From a virus: a stretch of 63,303 nucleotides of DNA. The notes under the pieces are model-generated. The model had not been told where the DNA came from and ran no database searches. It saw only the letters and a list, made by a program, of their open reading frames with translations. Below, piece after piece: positions 57,475 to 63,303 of this stretch (its first letter is position 1; every line of letters starts with the position of its first letter). The position numbers and the translations under genes are program-made. The stretch is taken from the IMG/VR virus record IMGVR_UViG_3300044798_000162, positions 1 through 63,303 of that record. One strand, written 5' to 3'.

Positions 57475-58213
57475 CCCTCAAGGGCTGGAAGAGTTGGCTA
57501 TGTGGGCGCAGTGGCAGGAGGTGGTGAGACAATCGCGACCACTGTTCTGTAAGGACCGGGTATATGTAGCACAAGCAGAATATCTGCCCGAATTTGAGGA
57601 AGTAGCGGAATATGTCATGACTCATAATCCCGTGGATTTGGATGGAAGGATTCGGGATGCTGAGTTTGGGGGGTTGGTGGGAGTTACCAAAGCTGCCGGG
57701 CCTGTCACCAGAATGTGGCTGGATTCGAACATAGAGATTGATTTCTTGCGGCGGCATCTCGGGCTCAGGCATGTCAAGGTGTTGGACGTCGGGGCAGGAT
57801 ATGGGCGCTTGGCGGCGGCAATGTGGGAATTGGTGGATGCCTATTACTGCGTGGATGCCGTTCCCATCTCAACCGAACTTTGCCACAAATACACTGAGCG
57901 ATTTGGGTGGGGGATTGAGGTGTTGTCGCTGCCTGATTTCGTCCGTAGGGCCGACGCGCTAGAGATCGACCTCGCCATCAACGTCCACTCCTTTAACGAG
58001 TGCAGCCTCGCCCAGATCGCCCGCTGGCTGGATGTGTTGCGCGAGATGCGAGTGCCGTGGCTCTTCACGGTCTCGCATGGCGACCATCTGGCTTATTTCT
58101 CTTACGACCTGAAATCGTGGAGGCCGCTGTTAGGGCAGGAGTACGATTTGGTGGCCGAGGAGTTCATTGGGTTGGGTAAGTGCCCTCACGCTCTTTGGAA
58201 GCGCAAGGCATGA
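57464..58213 (+). CDS. Putative sugar O-methyltransferase, 249 aa
   Basis: MTLDPQGLEELAMWAQW; VKVLDVGAGYGRLAAAMW is motif I, AYYCVDAVPISTEL the next strand, and ALEIDLAINVHSFNECSL a catalytic-region segment. The whole resembles a family of putative sugar O-methyltransferases. Overlaps the previous gene by 11 bases. Confidence 0.65.
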   Translation: MTLDPQGLEELAMWAQWQEVVRQSRPLFCKDRVYVAQAEYLPEFEEVAEYVMTHNPVDLDGRIRDAEFGGLVGVTKAAGPVTRMWLDSNIEIDFLRRHLGLRHVKVLDVGAGYGRLAAAMWELVDAYYCVDAVPISTELCHKYTERFGWGIEVLSLPDFVRRADALEIDLAINVHSFNECSLAQIARWLDVLREMRVPWLFTVSHGDHLAYFSYDLKSWRPLLGQEYDLVAEEFIGLGKCPHALWKRKA

Positions 58214-58965
58214 ATGTTGTCGCGCATATTCTCACATTCAACGAGGAGGAAATCCTGCCTTACACTCTAAAGAACTACGGATTATTCTGCTCGAAGATTA
58301 TTTTGCATGATGCTTTTTCCACCGACCGCACCCGAGAAATAGCCCGCCAAGCCGGGGCGGAGGTGCGCGACTGGGACACGGGCGGGAAACTCAATGACAT
58401 GCTGGCCATGCAGCTCAAGGACACTTGCTGGCTGGGAACGGATGCCGATTGGGTGCTCGTGGCCGATGCGGATGAATTGCTCTACTTTCCCATGGGCGCC
58501 GCATTCACCCTGTCCGCCTATGCCCATGTCGGTTATCCGGTCATCAAGCCCCACGGATTCAGCATGTTCAGCGAGGTCTTTCCCACCACGCCGGGCCAGA
58601 TTTACGAGGAAGTCAAGATGGGGGTGCGGGATTTGTGGTACGCCAAACCCATCCTGTTCGCTCCCGCCCGGCTGCGAAGTATCAACTTCGATCCCGGAGC
58701 CCATGGCTGCTCAGTGGTGCTGAAGGATGGAACCGTGGTGAAATTTCCGGTGGAAGTTGGCACACCTAGTCTGCCCCCCACCTACTTGTTGCACTATCGC
58801 CACCTTGGCTCATTGGAGCGGATTGCACGGCGCAACGACTTGAAACGAGCGCGATTGGCGGACATCAATCTCGCCTGCGGATGGGGTTACACCACGCCTG
58901 GAATGCAACAGGCATTAGAGCAGCAGGAATATTTTAAACTGCACTTGGAACAGATTTTGCCGTGA
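58210..58965 (+). CDS. Glycosyltransferase, GT2-like, 251 aa
   Basis: VVAHILTFNEEEILPYTLKN and KIILHDAFSTDRTREIARQA are the opening strands of a GT2-like enzyme; WVLVADADELLYFP holds the D-x-D metal site near residue 93. A typical small GT2 followed by a helical tail. Overlaps neighbours by four bases. Confidence 0.7.
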   Translation: MNVVAHILTFNEEEILPYTLKNYGLFCSKIILHDAFSTDRTREIARQAGAEVRDWDTGGKLNDMLAMQLKDTCWLGTDADWVLVADADELLYFPMGAAFTLSAYAHVGYPVIKPHGFSMFSEVFPTTPGQIYEEVKMGVRDLWYAKPILFAPARLRSINFDPGAHGCSVVLKDGTVVKFPVEVGTPSLPPTYLLHYRHLGSLERIARRNDLKRARLADINLACGWGYTTPGMQQALEQQEYFKLHLEQILP

Positions 58966-59714
58966 ACAGCATCGCCCTGAATTTTGGGACCGGCATAGGT
59001 TATCGCCTAGGAAATCAGATGTCGCAGTATGCTTTTGCCAAATCCTACGCGGAGCAACATCACTGCCAATTACAGACCACCCCATGGATTGGGCAGAGGA
59101 TATTCCAACTGGATGATTCCCCACTTGAACGCCCATATCCCAATCGCAATGACCTTAAGCTGGAGCAGTGGAGCGGCGAGACGAATATCGCCATCGTGGG
59201 TTACGCCCAGCATCAGAAGCACTTGATCTACAGCCGGGCCGAGGCGTTGAAGTGGTTCACCTTCCGCCCGGAAGTTCTGGCGCAACTCAGCGGCGTTCCC
59301 CATTACAAGGCGGCGGCCCATCTCAGGTGGGGGGACTTTGCCACCACGCCCGGTTTCATCATCATCTCCAAGGAGTCCTATCTTGCCGCCTGCCGGCAGT
59401 TTGGAATCGACCCAAGCGAACTGCATTTTATCAGCGAGGAGAATCCGCTCACAGTTCCCGACCTCGACCCCGGACTGAGCTTCCTGCCGGACTTCTATGC
59501 GTTGATTCAGGCGGACATTCTCCTGCGCGCCCCCTCCACCTTTAGCTGGTGGGCCGGAGTGCTGGGCAATCACACCCGCATCTTCAGCCCGGACCAGCGG
59601 GGAATCCCCCACTCCCAACCTGCCCCCCAACGCGTCCCCTTCGTGGAGGGCAACCACATGCCGATCACCGCTTGGTGGAAGGGGCACTCCGAGTTGAACC
59701 TGCGCGAAACATGA
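58962..59714 (+). CDS. Alpha-1,2-fucosyltransferase-like protein (GT11), 250 aa
   Basis: GTG start by overlap. YRLGNQMSQYAFAKSYAE is the G-x-G-N-Q-x-x-Q-Y family opening, AAHLRWGDFA corresponds to the H-x-R-x-G-D motif, and STFSWWAGVLGNHT matches the late S-x-F-S-W-W element. Family GT11 transfers fucose in 1,2 linkage from GDP-fucose. Such an enzyme in a phage suggests building or copying a fucosylated host-like glycan. Confidence 0.75.
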   Translation: MNSIALNFGTGIGYRLGNQMSQYAFAKSYAEQHHCQLQTTPWIGQRIFQLDDSPLERPYPNRNDLKLEQWSGETNIAIVGYAQHQKHLIYSRAEALKWFTFRPEVLAQLSGVPHYKAAAHLRWGDFATTPGFIIISKESYLAACRQFGIDPSELHFISEENPLTVPDLDPGLSFLPDFYALIQADILLRAPSTFSWWAGVLGNHTRIFSPDQRGIPHSQPAPQRVPFVEGNHMPITAWWKGHSELNLRET

Positions 59715-60229
59715 ACTTCATATCTCAAAGTCAGGCGGGGCAGGATTTATTTGTCTACCAAACCCTTGTGGAACCGGAGCAGCTTTTTACCGGCACTTTT
59801 TTGGACGTGGGCTGCAACCAGCCGGTCTACTGGAACAACACCTACGCGCTTGAGCAACTGGGGTGGCGGGGCCTGCTGGTGGATGCCAGCGAGGAGCACG
59901 TCAAGCTGTGCCGGGAGCAACGCAAGTCCCCGGTGCTTTGTGCCGATGCCACCAAGTTCGGCTGGCCGGTTGGTGCCTCCAAAAGGGTGGACTACCTTTC
60001 GCTGGATGTGGATGATGCCACCTACGCCGCCTTGGCCCACCTGCTTGAAATGGGTGTCACCTTCCGGGTTGCCACTATAGAGCATGACAGCTACCGCCTT
60101 GGCCCCAAGCCCCGCGATGCCATTCGATCCCGCTTACTGGTGGCGGGTTATAGCATGGTGCGGGAGGACGTGAGCTATGGCGGGAACGCCTATGAAGATT
60201 GGTGGCAAAAAAGCGAAAAAAAGACTTGA
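59711..60229 (+). CDS. FkbM-like methyltransferase, 172 aa
   Basis: QAGQDLFVYQTLVEPE, GTFLDVGCNQPVYWNNTYAL, and LLVDASEEHVKLC are SAM-binding segments, then YLSLDVDDATYAAL. The last enzyme of the cluster; ATG overlaps the fucosyltransferase stop. A promoter's -35 box begins within its stop region. Confidence 0.7.
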   Translation: MNFISQSQAGQDLFVYQTLVEPEQLFTGTFLDVGCNQPVYWNNTYALEQLGWRGLLVDASEEHVKLCREQRKSPVLCADATKFGWPVGASKRVDYLSLDVDDATYAALAHLLEMGVTFRVATIEHDSYRLGPKPRDAIRSRLLVAGYSMVREDVSYGGNAYEDWWQKSEKKT

Positions 60230-60254
60230 CAAGCGGAGCGGGCGGGCGTAGGGG
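60226..60254 (+). promoter_or_regulatory. Promoter candidate, TTGACA-N17-TAGGGG
   Basis: Perfect -35 at 60226-60231 with a fully GC-rich spacer. It serves the gene at 60275, which has an AAGGAG Shine-Dalgarno site. Confidence 0.45.
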
Positions 60255-60274
60255 TGGGGGAAACAAGGAGAAAT

Positions 60275-60490
60275 ATGAAGAATGCGAGATATAGGCTTTA
60301 CACATTCAAGGACGGCAACGGTGCCATTTTCTATAGGGTAAAATACCGGGGGCTATTGGGCCTGTGGCTTTGGATGGGCGAATGGGGGGCAGAGTCCTAT
60401 AATAACAAAGAAAAAGCCATTGAGGCTTGTCGGCAATTGGAAAGGTATCGGCATATTTTAGTTTCTAGTGAGAAGATTAATCTTCAATAG
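60275..60490 (+). CDS. Hypothetical protein, 71 aa
   Basis: MKNARYRLYTFKDGNGAIFY, a beta hairpin-like first half (VKYRGLLGLWLWMGEW) and a helical end. An AAGGAG site precedes the ATG. First gene of the last transcript before the capsid. Confidence 0.55.
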   Translation: MKNARYRLYTFKDGNGAIFYRVKYRGLLGLWLWMGEWGAESYNNKEKAIEACRQLERYRHILVSSEKINLQ

Positions 60491-60500
60491 GAGAAAAAAC

Positions 60501-61322
60501 ATGAACATAGAACCTTGGATTGAAATGTCGAAGCGCCAGCCCATGGAGGCTGACTTTATGGAGGACGAGTGGGCAGTGGAGGTTTTTTGGCAGCAGGATA
60601 ATTCTCGGGCGGTGTTATGGGAACTAGGCACCACATGCAAATTCTTGAATAATCAGGCTGGAGTTGATCGGGTTATATATCCCACCCACTGGCGGAAAGT
60701 GCGGCTGCTCCCGCCGCCGTCTCGCCTCGCCAAGGGCCACAACCCCGTAGGCTTGACAGAGGAACAGGTGGGCGTGAAGGACGGGTGGCGGCTGCTGGGG
60801 CGGGAGGAGATTGGGGAGGGAAGAAATGAGACGCGAGATATAGAAGCATGGCGGCAAACCTTTTGGGGAACTAGCGGCTATGTGGGAAACGCCACCGTCA
60901 ACACCTACCGCACCAGGCTGCCCTACCCGGTGCCGTTCAAGCGGGAGGAACCGCCAGTATTGACTCAGGTTGATGTGCGCCGCTGCTGGCAGGAAGACTT
61001 TGACCAAGAAAATGGGCAATACAACTGCGAGTGCTGCGTATGTCACAATGTTTTCGTTGGCAACAAGCACCGCATCGTTTGCAAATTGTGCGCGAAAAAA
61101 GAGGAGCCGCCCCAGCCCACCACCCCGGAGCAGCAGGACGAGGCGGCATGGCAAAATGCCCTTAATACTGCGGGTGCCTACGATTGGTGGCCAAGAACCG
61201 CTTTTCATTCCGGTCGCCATGTCAAGGCGGAGGAGATCGCGGAGATAGTCAGGCGGTATGAGAAGACCCCGGGGGATGAGGGGGTATGGCATGAACTTCG
61301 TCGCGCCGCGGGGTTGGGTTGA
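60501..61322 (+). CDS. Phage protein with Cys-rich zinc-binding-like segment, 273 aa
   Basis: Starts MNIEPWIEMSKRQPMEAD after an AGGAG site. LTEEQVGVKDGWRLLGREEI is a familiar phage sequence of unknown function. NCECCVCHNVF and CKLCAKKEE near residues 180-205 form Cys pairs like a zinc ribbon. Ends at the direct repeats at 61322. Confidence 0.6.
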   Translation: MNIEPWIEMSKRQPMEADFMEDEWAVEVFWQQDNSRAVLWELGTTCKFLNNQAGVDRVIYPTHWRKVRLLPPPSRLAKGHNPVGLTEEQVGVKDGWRLLGREEIGEGRNETRDIEAWRQTFWGTSGYVGNATVNTYRTRLPYPVPFKREEPPVLTQVDVRRCWQEDFDQENGQYNCECCVCHNVFVGNKHRIVCKLCAKKEEPPQPTTPEQQDEAAWQNALNTAGAYDWWPRTAFHSGRHVKAEEIAEIVRRYEKTPGDEGVWHELRRAAGLG

Positions 61323-61359
61323 ATTGCCACTTTAAGATGTAATTGCCACTTTCGGTTGT
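61322..61359. repeat. Two 19-bp direct repeats with a common AATTGCCACTTT core
   Basis: Copies at 61322-61340 and 61341-61359, immediately after the preceding gene's stop and about 65 bases before a promoter. The spaced copies may be a regulator site for the endonuclease/capsid unit. Confidence 0.5.
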
Positions 61360-61425
61360 AAAGCCCCGCCACGTTTCCTGCGCCCCTTCTTGGCCCTAGC
61401 GGCTGGGAGGGGGTGTTTTTGTGGC

Positions 61426-61454
61426 TTGACAATGTTGGGTGGTGCGCCTAAGAT
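61426..61454 (+). promoter_or_regulatory. Promoter candidate, TTGACA-N17-TAAGAT
   Basis: The same two boxes as the portal promoter. The GIY-YIG ATG at 61462 lies eight bases past the -10 box; the ATG inside the box (61453) is not usable. Confidence 0.6.
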
Positions 61455-61461
61455 GAGGGGG

Positions 61462-62217
61462 ATGAGAAAACCCATCCTCAAAACTGGCGTCTACTATATC
61501 CGAAACGACCGGACGGGTGATTTCTACATTGGGAGTGCGGCCAAGGGGTTCAGGCCTAGGTGGTGGAATCATAGATCGCATCTGCGCGGTCAGTGGCACG
61601 ATAATTCTCGGCTACAAAGGGCATGGAACAAGTATGGAGAGGCGGCATTTACTTTTGGAATATTGGAGCCTTGCACACCCGAAGAATGTATCGAGCGAGA
61701 ACAATATTACATTGATCTATTAAGCCCACCCTATAATTTAGCCCCCACGGCGGGAAGTACGCTAGGGTATAAACATACGGAAGAAGACAAGAAGAAGATG
61801 CGGGGGCGGGTGTGGACGAAGGAGGCGCGGGAAAGGGTTGGTGCAGTTGCGAGAGGAAGGTCAATGCACCCCAATACGCGAGAGGCATTAGCCAAGAGAT
61901 TAGCGAATCAGAATCAATCAGAAGAGACCAAGAAAAAACGCAGTAAGTCCATTAAGGCGTGGTGGGCAACGCGGGGCGAATGGCATCATTCTGAGGAGAC
62001 TAAACGCAAGATACATCATGCCTTGCTTGGTAAAGCGAAAAATATATCGCCCGAAGGAAGGGCGAGAATACTACAATCTCATTTAGGTAAAAAACTTTCG
62101 CTAGCAACTCGGGCAAAAATAAGTGTCAGCAGACTTTTGTACTTAGCTCGTAAAAAAGAGCAGGAAAAGAATAATCTTGACAATCCTGCCAAAGATGCTA
62201 ATGTAGTGCCAACTTAG
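61462..62217 (+). CDS. GIY-YIG homing-type endonuclease with NUMOD3 modules, 251 aa
   Basis: GVYYIRNDRTGDFYIGSA gives the catalytic signature; the later WNKYGEAAFTF and IEREQYYIDLL (Glu) continue it. Several NUMOD3-type modules follow (GYKHTEEDKKKM, HHSEETKRKI, LSLATRAKISVSR). It stands just before the capsid gene. Its last 40 bases carry the promoter that probably drives the capsid. Confidence 0.85.
   Translation: MRKPILKTGVYYIRNDRTGDFYIGSAAKGFRPRWWNHRSHLRGQWHDNSRLQRAWNKYGEAAFTFGILEPCTPEECIEREQYYIDLLSPPYNLAPTAGSTLGYKHTEEDKKKMRGRVWTKEARERVGAVARGRSMHPNTREALAKRLANQNQSEETKKKRSKSIKAWWATRGEWHHSEETKRKIHHALLGKAKNISPEGRARILQSHLGKKLSLATRAKISVSRLLYLARKKEQEKNNLDNPAKDANVVPT
62177..62204 (+). promoter_or_regulatory. 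Promoter candidate for the capsid gene, TTGACA-N16-TAATGT
   Basis: Perfect -35 and a fair -10, both inside the end of the endonuclease coding sequence. It would produce a leader of about 180 bases with strong hairpins. Confidence 0.5.
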
Positions 62218-62225
62218 CCGTAATA

Positions 62226-62349
62226 GCGCACTTCAAGAAGTGCTCCCCGCCATTCGACTAAGGGTTCGGCGGGGTTCGTGAGACATATCGCCTAGTCATC
62301 ACACGGGCAGCGACGCAAGAGGTGTATCTTTGGCGTGCCGCCCTTTGTG
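62226..62349 (+). ncRNA. Structured 5' leader of the capsid gene
   Basis: Three stem-loops: GCACTT-CAAG-AAGTGC (62228-62243); CCCCGCC pairing with GGCGGGG (62245-62251 with 62268-62274); and a long GC stem made by GGGCAGCGACGC and GCGTGCCGCCC (62305-62343). No frame is convincing here. They could protect or regulate the capsid message. Confidence 0.5.
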
Positions 62350-62392
62350 TTGCCGCGTTATTTCTCGCACGCCATCGTAATCTATTTTTACT

Positions 62393-63303
62393 ATGGCCTT
62401 TCCCGGCACTTGCAACGCAGGAACCGTGGGCGGATATTTGAACGATCAGGTAAGTCGTTTACAGTCAATACTTTCCAGATATACGATGTCCACCCGACCC
62501 TTCGCCAACCTCATGGAAGGCGGAACCTTCGCGGCCCAAAGCGGCACCCAGCGGATCACCACGATCCCTGACCGCTACGACTCGGGCCTTAACCTCGCCA
62601 AACCCGCCCTGACGCTACACACGTCGGGCACGTGCGGCGACCAAGGCACCGCAGGCTCTTACGGCACCCACCGCTACCACACCTCGCTGTACCGCAAGCG
62701 TGGCCGCTCCCCCAACATCTGCGTGAACGACGAGTTCTACGTGGTGGAGGGAGAACTGCGCAATGCGATCCAGCAAATGAAGGACTTCGTTCCTGAGTTC
62801 ATGGATGCGGATAACCGCTGGCAGATGCTCGACTTGTCGGGCACCAAGGTCAACCTCCAGTCCGGCGCTTCCAACGTCTATGACGTGATCAGCGGCGGCA
62901 CGGTTGGCGCGGTCAACGTGGCCTTTCCGACCACGGTGCTGCCCGACTCCCCGCTCAGCATGGCGTTTGCCCGCCAGCTCGACTTCTATATGCGCGAAAA
63001 CCTCGCCCCCGACCTGTTCGGAGACGGCGCCAATGCGTATGCGGTGCTCGTGACCTCGCTGGGCCAGTCGGAAGTCCTCAGAAACGAGACCGGCGTGGCC
63101 ACCGATATTGTCGGCGGCATGATCGGCTCCTTCGCCCAAGACCGCACGCTGCGCCAGCGGTATGCGTTCTCGGAGTACACGTACCGTGGCTTCAAGGGTG
63201 CGATTGACGAGCGCCCGCTGCGGTTCAACACGCTTGATGCGAACGGCTACCCGAACGTCATCAATCCCTACGTCTCCACCGCTGCCGATACCGGCACCGT
63301 GGC
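62393..63303 (+). CDS. Major capsid protein, start only (303 codons to window edge)
   Basis: ATG at 62393, MAFPGTCNAGTVGGYLND, open to the window's right edge with no stop, so the C terminus is missing. The order portal - scaffold - (sugar cluster) - this gene, and a body with YTMSTRPFANLMEGG and DNRWQMLDLSGTKVN, suggests the head shell. No Shine-Dalgarno site precedes the start, but a structured leader does. Identity is by position and overall pattern. Confidence 0.6.
   Translation, partial: MAFPGTCNAGTVGGYLNDQVSRLQSILSRYTMSTRPFANLMEGGTFAAQSGTQRITTIPDRYDSGLNLAKPALTLHTSGTCGDQGTAGSYGTHRYHTSLYRKRGRSPNICVNDEFYVVEGELRNAIQQMKDFVPEFMDADNRWQMLDLSGTKVNLQSGASNVYDVISGGTVGAVNVAFPTTVLPDSPLSMAFARQLDFYMRENLAPDLFGDGANAYAVLVTSLGQSEVLRNETGVATDIVGGMIGSFAQDRTLRQRYAFSEYTYRGFKGAIDERPLRFNTLDANGYPNVINPYVSTAADTGTV

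Noticed and set aside
62217-62392. Group I intron with a resident GIY-YIG enzyme at the capsid gene
   Set aside because: No core P7-type pairing or upstream exon was found, and the capsid frame starts with a plausible N terminus after the leader.
1-63303. Closing the window into a circle, which would join the capsid frame to the left-edge frame in phase
   Set aside because: The joined product would fuse a capsid-like start to a fibre-like protein, and there is no overlapping sequence at the ends. A matching frame has a one in three chance, so the join is not supported.
1-63303. CRISPR arrays and diversity-generating retroelements
   Set aside because: No regularly spaced repeats with spacers, no cas gene and no reverse transcriptase or template/variable repeat pair was seen.

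Overview
The window is a slice of a tailed double-stranded DNA phage genome. It carries phage head, packaging and tail genes (terminase large subunit, portal, scaffold, major capsid start, tail-tube-like proteins, very large internal-virion-type proteins) in mostly short, overlapping genes, with no host housekeeping genes. The order portal - scaffold - capsid, then connector/tail-tube and Ala/Gln-rich ejection-type proteins, suggests a short-tailed (podovirus-like) virion. No integrase, RNA polymerase, DNA polymerase or tRNA was seen. The host cannot be named from the sequence; the DNA is GC-rich. Genes at both edges are open, so this is probably an excerpt rather than a closed genome.

Layout. 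(1) 1-15.3 kb, plus strand: fibre-like protein, small virion proteins, a GIY-YIG endonuclease, connector and tail-tube candidates, a C1q-like fibre, a sulfotransferase-like protein, then three ejection-type proteins ending in a 1379-residue giant. (2) 15.3-22.1 kb, plus: small membrane and basic proteins, an OB-fold protein, a PD-(D/E)XK nuclease interrupted by a class 3 type intein, many small unknowns, a secreted lysozyme-like protein, a SWIM-type zinc protein and an HNH protein. (3) 22.1-35.2 kb, mainly minus: small accessory genes, an HNH nuclease, a metallopeptidase-like protein, a radical SAM protein with a probable frameshift, a VRR-NUC nuclease, a DnaQ-like exonuclease and a GIY-YIG enzyme. 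This arm is interrupted by an intact IS1595-type insertion sequence carrying a PP-loop passenger gene, next to a candidate structured RNA. (4) 35.3-46.6 kb, plus: terminase, replication initiator-like protein, DnaB helicase, portal and scaffold. (5) 46.8-60.2 kb, plus: a cluster of about seven glycosyltransferase-like and seven methyltransferase-like genes lying between scaffold and capsid. (6) 60.2 kb to the end: two small proteins, a GIY-YIG endonuclease and the start of the capsid gene.

How it works together. DnaB, the winged-helix protein, the OB-fold protein and several nucleases point to replication and recombination that borrow the host polymerase. The glycosyl/methyl cluster probably makes or alters a glycan, on the virion or on the host surface. 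Expression appears to use many dispersed promoters with a near-perfect TTGACA box, a spacer of about 17 bp and a degenerate -10 box. At several of these the start codon lies only 7-9 bases after the -10 box, which implies leaderless or nearly leaderless messages, while other genes have clear Shine-Dalgarno sites. Free-standing homing-type nucleases are unusually dense, and a MITE-like element shares its ends with the insertion sequence.
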